Below, piece after piece: positions 1 to 7,475 of a stretch of 28,416 bases of DNA. The stretch is from a virus. The notes below the pieces were generated by a model. It had not been told where the DNA came from and made no database searches. It was given only the letters and a program-made list of their open reading frames with translations. The stretch's first letter is position 1. Each line of letters begins with the position of its first letter. The stretch is from IMG/VR virus record IMGVR_UViG_3300021511_000197, positions 1-28,416 of that record. One strand, written 5' to 3'. A program made the translations under genes and the position numbers.

Positions 1-77
1 GCCCCCAGGCCGTTTTTGTTCTTGATGTTGAATTCGGATGGTATGTCGAACGCTTCAATCCCCTCGGCGTTCTTCAT
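1..77 (-). CDS. 5' end of an unidentified gene, cut by the window edge
   Basis: An ATG at 77 opens a frame that runs off the left edge. The 25 visible codons begin MKNAEGIEAFDIPSEF. The start overlaps the TGA of the upstream methyltransferase as ATGA (77-74), and a GGGAGGG Shine-Dalgarno lies just upstream, which strongly supports it as a real translationally coupled gene. The visible part is too short to name a family. By position it continues the sugar and methyl-transfer cluster. Confidence 0.6.
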   Translation of the reverse strand, partial: MKNAEGIEAFDIPSEFNIKNKNGLG

Positions 78-676
78 TCGACCCTCCCCAGCAGGACGAA
101 GGTGTGGTGGTTGGTCTGCGGTCTGAGGTCCGCCTCATAGGCTTCCCGTTCGCAGATGGTGTAGGTCACCTGCTTTTTCAGTCGAAACAACGTTCGGCAC
201 TCGCGGTGGAACTCGGCCACGCTGAAGCGGCGCATGCACTGTTCGGTGAACGTGACCAGGACGTACCGAGTGTGCGTATGGATGTTTCGCATGATGGCCA
301 TGACACGCTTGAGCGTGAACCGTTCCAGAATCCCCATGAGCAGCACGACGTCGTAATCCCCTTGCGGCTGGTAGGTCTCGGCGTCACCCACCGAAAACCG
401 CAGGCGCGGGTCGCGGTGCCGTTTCCGGGCGTGCTCGATGGCCGCGGGCGACAGATCGACGCAATCGACCTCGGCGAGCAGCCCGCGCTGCACCAGGTGA
501 CTACTGAAGTCGCCGAGGAAACAGCCGACGTCCAAACCCTTGCGGGCATCTTCAGGGACGAGCGAAGCGATCAGTTGGTAGTAGGTGTTGGTGGGGGGTG
601 CGAAGTTGTAGCAGTTCGGGCCTCGTCCCTGGGCGACACTGCGTCGCACCAGCGGGCTGATGTTGTCCTTAGCCAT
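74..676 (-). CDS. class I SAM-dependent methyltransferase
   Basis: A 200-residue Rossmann-type methyltransferase. Motif I is GLDVGCFLGDF (47-57). The strand-2 acidic residue is in VDLS (about 73-76). A GDAE turn lies at 97-100, and motif IV/post-IV is DYDVVLLMGILERF (107-120). These are seen directly; the substrate is not evident. The start is ATG 676, and the sequence ATGGCTAA overlaps the stop of the upstream methyltransferase by 8 nt. The next gene starts on its stop codon. Neighbours are glycosyltransferases and a deacetylase, so a sugar or lipid-carrier substrate is a reasonable inference, but nucleic-acid or small-molecule methylation cannot be excluded. It is unlike the next methyltransferase outside the core motifs, so this is not a recent tandem duplication. 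Confidence 0.8.
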   Translation of the reverse strand: MAKDNISPLVRRSVAQGRGPNCYNFAPPTNTYYQLIASLVPEDARKGLDVGCFLGDFSSHLVQRGLLAEVDCVDLSPAAIEHARKRHRDPRLRFSVGDAETYQPQGDYDVVLLMGILERFTLKRVMAIMRNIHTHTRYVLVTFTEQCMRRFSVAEFHRECRTLFRLKKQVTYTICEREAYEADLRPQTNHHTFVLLGRVE

Positions 677-1460
677 CGGGCTTCTTCCTGAACACCGTGG
701 GGCTCACCTGCTCCACATGGGCGGCGAGCCACGCACGGGCCTCCTTCATGTCCGGGGTAAGGTGTTGCCACTCGACCTGTTGTTGGTGCCGGATGTTGTT
801 GATCTTCAGGCACCCGCCGGCGGGCAGGGCCTGGTGGATATTCTCCAGTACCGTTGCCGGCTTCCTGACGTGCTCGATGGCGTTGAACAGCGCGGCCAGG
901 TCGCACGGCGGCAGCACGGGGTGGGGGATCTCGGGCGTGACCGCCACGGTCCGGCAGTTAATGCCATGTTTGTGCATCCGCCAGGCGGCGAACTCCAGTC
1001 CCATGGTGTCGAGGTCCACCAGGATGACGTTGACGCCGTGCCGCCTGGCGAAGTCAAAGCTGCGGCTGGCCGTCCCGCAGCCGTAGTCCAGCAGCCACAT
1101 CCCCTCGACGCCTTGCCGGTAGTGCGGACTCCAGCTGGCGATCTCTTCGGGTCGTCCAACCTGGTCAGCCAAACTGCGGCCGGCCCGACGCTCCTGCACT
1201 TCGTAGGACACCATGCGGTAGAGATAGGGCAGTTGAACCAGCCGGTACCGGGCGAACAGGGCCGCGTCGTCCGTGCCGGGGATCAGACAGGCGAACAGGT
1301 CGGGGATGGTGTTCAGCAGCAGGTCGCGGAAGCCCGCGCTCCTGAAGTCAAACCGGCGCTTGGTCCGGCAGTACAACTCCTCGATGCGCTCGGTGTCGGC
1401 ACTGGCCTTGACCGCCAGAAACTCGACCAGGTCCCGTTCGACAGCGGCAAGATCATTCAT
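669..1460 (-). CDS. class I SAM-dependent methyltransferase with a helical N-terminal domain
   Basis: 263 residues. The first 120 are mainly charged helix (segment FDFRSAGFRDLLLNTIP near 37-53) and match no family I know. A methyltransferase core follows: LLDYGCGT (about 123-130), the acidic LVDLDT (about 148-152) and ALFNAIEHVRKP (about 190-201), the last typical of small-molecule methyltransferases of the UbiE/UbiG type. I chose ATG 1460 because GGAG lies 7 nt upstream; longer frames starting at 1466 or 1490 lack proper spacing. The start overlaps the end of the deacetylase-like gene by 8 nt. Substrate unknown; context suggests a glycan or carrier. Confidence 0.78.
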   Translation of the reverse strand: MNDLAAVERDLVEFLAVKASADTERIEELYCRTKRRFDFRSAGFRDLLLNTIPDLFACLIPGTDDAALFARYRLVQLPYLYRMVSYEVQERRAGRSLADQVGRPEEIASWSPHYRQGVEGMWLLDYGCGTASRSFDFARRHGVNVILVDLDTMGLEFAAWRMHKHGINCRTVAVTPEIPHPVLPPCDLAALFNAIEHVRKPATVLENIHQALPAGGCLKINNIRHQQQVEWQHLTPDMKEARAWLAAHVEQVSPTVFRKKPDG

Positions 1461-2097
1461 CACCATTCTCCGATGCGCGCAGGAACTCATGGATGGCTGC
1501 GAGTTGTTCGGTCAGCGCGGCGTGCGGGACCTTGGTCCCGTACTTCCAGTAGTGGTAGCGCAGCGTTTTGCCGAGCCAGTGCGGCCGGGGCACGCCGGCG
1601 TTCTCCAGCAGGATCGAGCCCGTGGCGTCACTGATCTCCAGGCCCAATCGCTCACACGCCCGCCGCGTGTGCCCGTTGGTGGCGTTGAACGGCGGGATGA
1701 ACACGCGGACTTCTTTGCGGGGGAAGAGCCGGGCCAACGCCCCCAGGGTTTTTTCCAGTTCGGACATCTGGGCGTCGTAGCCCTCGTGGGCGTAGCAGAT
1801 GTGGTGATAGCCGTGGGCGGCGAGCTCGTCGTCGCGGCCATTGAGAAATTCGATGATCTCGGGATTACTCTCGATGTGCCGGTTACAGTGTGCGATGATT
1901 CCCCGCTTGCCTCTGGCAAACAGTGTGTTTGCGCCGGTCGGATTGGCCACTGGGCCCCAGATGGTGACCCCGTGCAACTGCCGGAACCCGTACCGGTCGA
2001 ACGGGGCGCAGAACGCCCGGAACGGCTCGACCTCGGTGTCGCCCGACACGTCGTCGTTGCGGAAGACCGGATACACTCTCTCGGTCAGCCGGCTCAC
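1453..2097 (-). CDS. polysaccharide deacetylase-like (NodB-fold) protein
   Basis: 214 residues from GTG 2097, which overlaps the upstream stop as GTGA and has GGGAGAGG in front. Metal-site motifs of carbohydrate esterase 4/DUF2334-like proteins are visible: FRNDD (12-16) for the catalytic and metal aspartates, AHGYHH (94-99) for the metal histidines, and a barrel strand FIPPFNATN (133-141). Family members remove N-acetyl groups from sugars using Zn or Co. No signal peptide or membrane segment is seen, so it would act in the cytoplasm, which favours a nucleotide-sugar, lipid-linked or other internal substrate over cell-wall peptidoglycan. Deacetylase fold is well supported; substrate is unknown. 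Confidence 0.78.
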   Translation of the reverse strand: MSRLTERVYPVFRNDDVSGDTEVEPFRAFCAPFDRYGFRQLHGVTIWGPVANPTGANTLFARGKRGIIAHCNRHIESNPEIIEFLNGRDDELAAHGYHHICYAHEGYDAQMSELEKTLGALARLFPRKEVRVFIPPFNATNGHTRRACERLGLEISDATGSILLENAGVPRPHWLGKTLRYHYWKYGTKVPHAALTEQLAAIHEFLRASENGDE

Positions 2098-2942
2098 CTC
2101 GCCTCTCCCTTCAGGTAAGGCTCGACCCACCGTGCGATCTGCGTCGATCCGACCGGGATCTGCCGATCCACCAACGCGGCCAGCAACTTGTGTTCACGCC
2201 CCCGGTGGGCGCTCAGGAACCCGTCACCCAGCGCCGTGGTGGGCACGCCCATCATCACCGCCTCCAGCAGGCAGGTGGAGTTGATGCCCACCACCCGGCC
2301 GGCGTTCTCGGTCATCTTGAGGAAGTCGCCGCCGCGGACGATCGGCGTGCGGGTGCGATACCGGCGCTGCGCCGCGACCGGGTGCGCCTTGAACACCACC
2401 GTGTCGCGGGAGAACATAGCCCGCTCCACGTGGTCGATAAACGCCTGCATGTTCCTGAACGGCGAGTGTTCCTGGATGTTGGTGTCCTCCTCCAGTTGCA
2501 GCGGGCACAGCACGTATTCGCCCGAACCGCTCCAGGACCGACCGCTCAGGTATTCGCTGGCGAACTCGTCGAGACGAGCCAGGTGCTCTTGCGTGACCCA
2601 AGCCAGCTCATCAGTCATCAAGGAGGATTTGGCGTTGATGCCCAGGTGGTCGAGGTGGTACCACACCCTCTGCGGGAACCAGCCCACCTCGACGATGGTG
2701 ATGGGGATGTTGCCCTCTCGCGCCAGACGGAGAAGCGGCTGGTAGTGGTCCAGGTTGCCGTTCCAGAGGAAGACGTGGTCGATACCGTCGAGCAGTTGGC
2801 GGAATCCTGCGGCATCCCGCTTGCCCGGCCCCTTCTGCGAGGCCGGGACCACCGAGTGGCCCCGCTCGCGGAGATAGCCGACCAGCCCCATCAGCCAGTC
2901 GCGGATGTGATCGCCATAGATATCGTAGATCAGCACGTTCAT
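2094..2942 (-). CDS. capsule-synthesis-type glycosyltransferase (KpsS-like)
   Basis: 282 residues. The C-terminal half resembles capsular polysaccharide biosynthesis proteins (PF05159 type): CPLQLEEDTNI (146-156), FKAHP (184-188) and the nucleotide-sugar loop VVGINSTCLLEAVMMGVP (217-234), which is the most diagnostic stretch. Known relatives transfer Kdo or other sugars during capsule assembly. The N-terminus MNVLIYDIYGDHIRDW is a Rossmann strand-loop-helix, consistent with a GT-B fold. There is no membrane segment. ATG 2942 overlaps the preceding glycosyltransferase stop as ATGA. The family call is by motif only and the donor sugar cannot be read from sequence. Confidence 0.72.
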   Translation of the reverse strand: MNVLIYDIYGDHIRDWLMGLVGYLRERGHSVVPASQKGPGKRDAAGFRQLLDGIDHVFLWNGNLDHYQPLLRLAREGNIPITIVEVGWFPQRVWYHLDHLGINAKSSLMTDELAWVTQEHLARLDEFASEYLSGRSWSGSGEYVLCPLQLEEDTNIQEHSPFRNMQAFIDHVERAMFSRDTVVFKAHPVAAQRRYRTRTPIVRGGDFLKMTENAGRVVGINSTCLLEAVMMGVPTTALGDGFLSAHRGREHKLLAALVDRQIPVGSTQIARWVEPYLKGEAR

Positions 2943-3724
2943 GTTCCCTCTCCCCAGTCCGACCCGTTGCGAACAACCTGTTTCGGGTCCTTCGATTCAA
3001 ACAGTCTTGAGTTCGATCCTATGGTGCGGCTCCAGAACTTCGGCTGCGGATGCCAGATGTGGTAGGTCCAGACCTGCGGGTCGATCTGTATCTTCAACCC
3101 CGCGGCCACGAGCCGATGGAGCATGTCCCAGTCTTCGTACCCGTAGCCGAAGGCGTAGTCTTCGTCGTATCCGCCCATGGCCACCAGTTGGGCCGTTTCG
3201 ATGGCCACCCCGGCGTGGAAACCTTCGGAGATGCCCCGCCGGGTGTGCCAGACGCGAAGAGGTTGAAGCTCATTGAGCGGCACCGTCCTGGGGTTGTTGA
3301 ACACCTTCTGCACGTCGACGTCGCGCAGTTCGGTCATGCCGCCGGTGCGGTAGACGACACCGGACGGCAGGGCGGGAACGGTCTCGACGAACCGGTCGCC
3401 CTCAATGACAATCTCCGGGTCGCGGGTGCAGAGCAGACGGCTGCGGCATCGCCTGATGAAATAGTTGCGGATCATGCACCCATTGCGTTCGACCACCGGG
3501 TTGCGCTCGAAGGTGAACCAGGCCAGGTTGAACCGCTCGGCCAGGTCGGACAGGTCTTCGTGCAACCCGTCGTTCACGGCCACGATGAGCCAGCGGTCCT
3601 TCGGCACCGCCGTCTCGAACCGTTCGAGCGTTGCCGCCAGGTAGTCCCTGCGGCCGAAGTTGGGCACGAAGATGATTAAATCGCGCTCGGTCACCGCCCA
3701 GTCGAAGTTGTGCTGATTGAGCAC
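2939..3724 (-). CDS. family 2-like (GT-A) glycosyltransferase
   Basis: 261 residues. The N-terminus carries a GT-A nucleotide-binding strand (LIIFVPNFGRRDYL, 16-29) and AVNDG (49-53), the counterpart of the usual xxDDG. CTRDPEIV (99-106) is in the place of the metal-binding DXD. GGYDEDYAFGYGYEDWDM (184-201) is the acceptor-side motif seen in chondroitin-synthase-like and GalNAc-transferase-like enzymes, followed by TYHIWHPQ with a likely metal-binding histidine. The start is GTG 3724, two bases after the polymerase stop, with GGGGGAG upstream. It is soluble, with no transmembrane anchor. Being directly coupled to a replicative polymerase is unusual for a surface-sugar gene, so a nucleic-acid acceptor is worth considering as inference. 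Confidence 0.78.
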   Translation of the reverse strand: MLNQHNFDWAVTERDLIIFVPNFGRRDYLAATLERFETAVPKDRWLIVAVNDGLHEDLSDLAERFNLAWFTFERNPVVERNGCMIRNYFIRRCRSRLLCTRDPEIVIEGDRFVETVPALPSGVVYRTGGMTELRDVDVQKVFNNPRTVPLNELQPLRVWHTRRGISEGFHAGVAIETAQLVAMGGYDEDYAFGYGYEDWDMLHRLVAAGLKIQIDPQVWTYHIWHPQPKFWSRTIGSNSRLFESKDPKQVVRNGSDWGEGT

Positions 3725-3726
3725 CG

Positions 3727-6063
3727 CTACTCCCCCGTCTCCACGTGTGCTTCGTCAAATGTCACGCTCTGGCCATCGCCGTTGACCAGTCGTTCGGCGA
3801 ACCAGAGCTTGTCCAACACCGTCACGCCCAGGAAGTCGAACTTGACCGCGCCCATGGTCTCGGCGTCGCCCATCTCCAGGCCGCACACGCGGGCCTTGGT
3901 CTTGGCGTCGTAGGCCAGGGGGAGCAGGTCGGCGATGGGCACGTCGGCGATGACGATGCCGCCGGCGTGCCGGGACTGCGACTTCTTGGTCCCCTCGATC
4001 CGCATGGCCTGATCGAACAGGGGCTTGTACCACTCGTATGCCCGGCCCACTTGGTTCACGTGCTCGACGGCCCAGCGCAGGATGCCGTAGTTGTCCTCGC
4101 CGGTCTCTTCGCGCATTTGCCGCAGGTCATCGACGATCATGGCCTCGTCCGGGATGTGCCGGGTGATGTCGTTGCACACGTCGAAGGGGTGCTCGGCAAT
4201 GTTGTTGGGGTCCTTCCCCTCCTTGACCGCCTTGACCTTCATCAGGTGCCTAACGGTGTCAGGCTGGGCGCGGAACACCTCCTTCAGGGCGGCCTTGCCC
4301 TGCAAGCGGCCGAAGGTGATCATCTGGGCCACGTGGTCTTCGCCCCACCGGCGCTTGAGGTACTCGATCACCTCGCCGCGGAAGACGACGCCGACGTCCA
4401 CGTCGATGTCCGGCAGACTCACGTGCCCCTCGACAGTCTGGAACAATCTGTCGGCATCGAGTTCATCCGTGAGACTCAGGGCATAGGCCAGGTGCGAGTT
4501 GTGCGGGTTTGGATGGTCCTGAACCGGACCGTCTTCCGGAAGCTGATCCGAGAGATAACACCACGTTCTCGGGTTGTGGTCATCGATCCACTTGGCTTCC
4601 TGCCGGAGTAACGAACAGCTGGGCATCCGTTTGAGCCGTTTGGCCCACCGGCCGAGTCGGCGCCGCGCCGCGGATGGGTCGCACTCGTGCAGGTTCTCGA
4701 AATTCTCCCCGTACCAGGACATGAAGTCCCTGGCCCCGGCGTTGAAATGCGGCGGGATGTTCCTTGATGCGTTGTAGAACCGCTCGAAGACCAGCCCGTA
4801 TTCGATCGGATCGACGTCGGTGATCCCCAGCACGTAGTTGACCAGGCTGCCGGCGCCGGAACCCCGCCCTTTTCCCCGCGGACCGTTGCGGCTGTCCACG
4901 TAGTTGCAGGCGTCCCAGACGATGAGGAAGTAGTCCGCCAGTTTCGCCTCGGCGATGACGCGCAGCTCGCGCTCGATCCGCGCCCAGTAGACCTTCTTCT
5001 GTTTCGGCGAGAGGTGAGCGAGCTTCCGGGCCGCCCCTTCCCGGCACAGCCGGGCGAGGTACTCGTCGGACGTGCATCCGGCCTGCTCGGTGGTCTCGTT
5101 CGAGAACCGCGGCAGGCACGGCTTGCGACCGATCTCCGGCGACCGGACCATGTCGGCGATTTCGAGCGTGGCTTCGATCTCGGCGTCGGTGTATTGGGCC
5201 CGCATCTCGTCGAGGTCGTAAATGTGGAACGTGTCCAGGTGGAAAAACGCCATGGTGTCGCCGCCGCGCATCTTGAGGCGCTCCTGCGCCTCCGCCGTAG
5301 TGTGCATCTGGGAGTAGAGCAGCAGCCGTTGGTCTTCCGCGTCGCCTTTACAGGCGTAGTGGGCGTCGAGCGTGGCCACCGAGCGCAGGTTCATCCCCCT
5401 GGCCACATCGCGCAGACAATCGACCACCACCTGCTGGACGGCCATGCCCTCGTTCTGAAGCTCGATCCAGAAGTTCTCGGGGCCGAACACCTTCTGGTGC
5501 TGCTCGACAATCTCCGCGGCCCGGTCCTTCCAGTCGTCCCGCAGCAGCGTCCGAACCCGCTTGGGATCTTCGGTGCGCGTGCTGATCCGGCAGGCCTCGT
5601 CCAGGTCCACGAACAGCCCGCTGGACAGCCGGCCCGCCAGGCAGCCGGACAGGCAGATCAGGTTGCCGCCCGCGGCGAACTCGGCGAGCCCGGCCAGGTT
5701 GATCCGGGGTTTGCGGTAGAAGAAGTCAGGCCGGTTCGTCTCACTGACCAGCTTCATCAGGGCCTTGAACCCCGCCTCGTTCCTGGCCAGCACGGTCAGA
5801 TGGAATCGCTTGTTGTTGGCGGCGGTCTTGATGCTGGGGTCGTCGAGGCAGACGTATAACTCGATTCCTGGGAGCGGCTTGATGCCTGCCTTCCGGGCCG
5901 CCTTGACGAAGGCCACGATGCCGAAGATCGAACCATGATCGGTCAGAGCGATGGCCGGCGCGCCGATCTCCTGGGCGCGCTGGACGATGCGCTGCGGGCT
6001 GGGCAGTCCATCGAGTAGTGAGTAGTGGCTGTGAACGTGCAGTGGAGCGTAAGTCGGGTTCAT
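3727..6063 (-). CDS. dnaE: DNA polymerase III alpha-like protein, PHP plus palm only (half-length)
   Basis: 778 residues; bacterial DnaE is usually about 1,100-1,200. The N-terminal PHP domain keeps a full metal-ligand set: HVHSHYSLLDG (9-19), TDHGS (41-45), GIELY (66-70), H88, ELQNEG (201-206) and DAHY (233-236). Palm motifs are present: GRGSGAGSLVNYVLGI (399-414), LVFERFYNASR (424-434), the two catalytic aspartates in PDIDVDV (551-557) and the third in KFDFLGV (741-747). The protein ends 35 residues after that aspartate, so fingers, clamp-binding and OB regions are absent, and the next gene is a glycosyltransferase. Residues about 435-548 form an insertion between two motifs that are adjacent in E. 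coli DnaE. Start ATG 6063 overlaps the upstream stop as ATGA. Either a partner subunit lies elsewhere or the protein has a changed role. Confidence 0.9.
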   Translation of the reverse strand: MNPTYAPLHVHSHYSLLDGLPSPQRIVQRAQEIGAPAIALTDHGSIFGIVAFVKAARKAGIKPLPGIELYVCLDDPSIKTAANNKRFHLTVLARNEAGFKALMKLVSETNRPDFFYRKPRINLAGLAEFAAGGNLICLSGCLAGRLSSGLFVDLDEACRISTRTEDPKRVRTLLRDDWKDRAAEIVEQHQKVFGPENFWIELQNEGMAVQQVVVDCLRDVARGMNLRSVATLDAHYACKGDAEDQRLLLYSQMHTTAEAQERLKMRGGDTMAFFHLDTFHIYDLDEMRAQYTDAEIEATLEIADMVRSPEIGRKPCLPRFSNETTEQAGCTSDEYLARLCREGAARKLAHLSPKQKKVYWARIERELRVIAEAKLADYFLIVWDACNYVDSRNGPRGKGRGSGAGSLVNYVLGITDVDPIEYGLVFERFYNASRNIPPHFNAGARDFMSWYGENFENLHECDPSAARRRLGRWAKRLKRMPSCSLLRQEAKWIDDHNPRTWCYLSDQLPEDGPVQDHPNPHNSHLAYALSLTDELDADRLFQTVEGHVSLPDIDVDVGVVFRGEVIEYLKRRWGEDHVAQMITFGRLQGKAALKEVFRAQPDTVRHLMKVKAVKEGKDPNNIAEHPFDVCNDITRHIPDEAMIVDDLRQMREETGEDNYGILRWAVEHVNQVGRAYEWYKPLFDQAMRIEGTKKSQSRHAGGIVIADVPIADLLPLAYDAKTKARVCGLEMGDAETMGAVKFDFLGVTVLDKLWFAERLVNGDGQSVTFDEAHVETGE

Positions 6064-6263
6064 GCCATCTCCGGCGCCGCACGTTTCCCTGGAGTGTCCC
6101 CAACATCGTCCTTATCACCTGATCCGCCCCGAGGCGGCCGGCCCGGCAATCCCGCGGTGATCCATCTGCGGCATGCCTTGCAATAGCCGGTCTCGTCCGC
6201 GCGCCGGCTCAGACAACTGATGCACGAGTCCGGACCGGGCTGGGTTACGGTTCCCTCTCGCAT
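6060..6263 (-). CDS. small zinc-finger protein
   Basis: 67 residues from ATG 6263, preceded by GGGGGGAAG at good spacing; an ATG at 6281 is possible but overlaps the upstream gene more. One treble-clef or ribbon-like site is visible: CISC (14-17) and CKAC (28-31). The tail is rich in Gly, Arg and Pro and probably disordered. It sits between an unknown gene and the polymerase, overlapping the polymerase start as ATGA. A nucleic-acid or protein-contact role in replication is inferred from position only. Confidence 0.6.
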   Translation of the reverse strand: MREGTVTQPGPDSCISCLSRRADETGYCKACRRWITAGLPGRPPRGGSGDKDDVGDTPGKRAAPEMA

Positions 6264-6565
6264 GGTCTTCCCCCCACACATTTCATCCGCCGTATCAGTC
6301 TCTCTGGTGAGGCGCCTCGATAGGGCCCGCGGTCATCCAGCGGCATCGGTTGACCTTTCATCCACATCAGGTCGATCACCATTTGCAGCATGGGCACGAC
6401 CTGGGGGCGTAAACCCGGTAAACCCGGATCAACGACGGTGACGACAGTGCCCTGGTGGTCGAAAAACCAATCGAAATGGTTGAGGTAGGCCGCCATCGGC
6501 GTGGCGACCTGAACGCAGTGGTCGGCGTTGGTGAGCGGGATGTCTGTCATAGGGTTATACGGCAC
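6245..6565 (-). CDS. unknown protein, about 100 residues
   Basis: 106 residues if started at GTG 6565, or 101 from ATG 6550; neither start has a strong Shine-Dalgarno. GTG 6565 overlaps the stop of the nuclease gene by 11 nt, in keeping with the operon. Visible features are a hydrophobic central part (TVVTVVDPGLPG and VPMLQMVIDLMWM) and a basic end. I recognise no family. Gene status is supported by exact fit between neighbouring genes and by lack of an alternative frame on this strand. Confidence 0.5.
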   Translation of the reverse strand: MPYNPMTDIPLTNADHCVQVATPMAAYLNHFDWFFDHQGTVVTVVDPGLPGLRPQVVPMLQMVIDLMWMKGQPMPLDDRGPYRGASPERLIRRMKCVGGRPCEREP

Positions 6566-7475
6566 AGTCGGCCTTCTGTTTCTGTTTTTCCAAATTCATG
6601 CCCTGGTACCGATCCTGAACGTATTCATGTCCCCTAGCATTCAGGTCGGACCAGACCCGGTCGCAGATGCCGGTGCGGCCGAAGGGGCAGATACGCTTAC
6701 AGCGCCAGGTGCGGCTACGTGGGATCACGGCACCGTGCTTGACCCGCTGGAACCAGCGCCAGACGGCGGCTGTGGTGGCGATGGCGTCCTCGAAGGTGAG
6801 CGGCACGGTCACGGGCCCACCGTCAGCCAGCCAGTGGAAGGTGACCATGACGGTCGGATGAGGCAGCAGGTGCAGCGCCGCCAAGTGGTACAGTCGGACC
6901 TGCACGTCCCGGCGCATGGCATCGAAGTCTTTGGATTTACCCGTGGCGAAGTCGGCCCGCTTACCCGTCTTCCAGTCCACGATCTCGGCCATGGCAGGGT
7001 TGATCTCGTGAACCAGGTCTATGTAGCCGTTGATGACAAACTGGCCGGTGGTGCCGTCGCGCCGGGTGACTTGCCATTCCTGGCCCGGCATCTCCAACTC
7101 GAATCGTTGTTCGGCGCTGACGACCTTGAGTTTCGAGGGGTTGTAGTGCGGATCGTCGAGGATCGTCTCGACGAACGTGCGCACCTTGCGGAAGTCGGCG
7201 GCCTCGCCGCGCGAGGTCTCCCGGCGCAGGGCGATCTGGGGGTTCTCGGCGGTGTGCCGGTCCCAGGCCGCGTTGAGCAGGTCCATGGGCTCTGGGACCG
7301 TCTCACCCGCTTTGTTGGCCAGGGCCAGCTTCTCGAAGACCTCATGGGCGATCTTCCCCTGCACCGCGGCCTTGCCCGTGGTCGTTTCCATCTGGAGGTG
7401 ATACTTGAGGAAGTATTGGAACGGGCACCAGCGGTAGGTGTTCACACAGGAGGCCGAAGCATGACTACAAAACAT
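6555..7475 (-). CDS. Cas4/RecB-like PD-(D/E)XK nuclease with a likely iron-sulfur cluster (copy 1)
   Basis: 306 residues. Motifs of the RecB/AddB/Cas4 nuclease fold are in order: SASCVNTYRWCPFQYF (7-22), GKIAHEVFEKL with H44 (40-50), D153 in NGYIDL, EIVDWKTGK (164-172, catalytic D167 and K169) and VQVRLYHLAAL (191-201, Q192). One N-terminal cysteine (C17) and three C-terminal ones (C259, C263, C271) fit a 4Fe-4S cluster as in Cas4 and AddB. Such enzymes trim DNA ends with 5'-3' or 3'-5' polarity. It lies among replication genes rather than beside a CRISPR array. A second, diverged nuclease of the same type is encoded at 17924-18835. Start ATG 7475 overlaps the HNH gene end by 11 nt. Confidence 0.85.
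   Translation of the reverse strand: MFCSHASASCVNTYRWCPFQYFLKYHLQMETTTGKAAVQGKIAHEVFEKLALANKAGETVPEPMDLLNAAWDRHTAENPQIALRRETSRGEAADFRKVRTFVETILDDPHYNPSKLKVVSAEQRFELEMPGQEWQVTRRDGTTGQFVINGYIDLVHEINPAMAEIVDWKTGKRADFATGKSKDFDAMRRDVQVRLYHLAALHLLPHPTVMVTFHWLADGGPVTVPLTFEDAIATTAAVWRWFQRVKHGAVIPRSRTWRCKRICPFGRTGICDRVWSDLNARGHEYVQDRYQGMNLEKQKQKADCAV

Noticed and set aside
3727-6063. Polymerase as one half of a cyanobacterial-type split DnaE with a split intein
   Set aside because: No intein sequence is attached to the end of the protein, and the break is upstream of the cyanobacterial split point.
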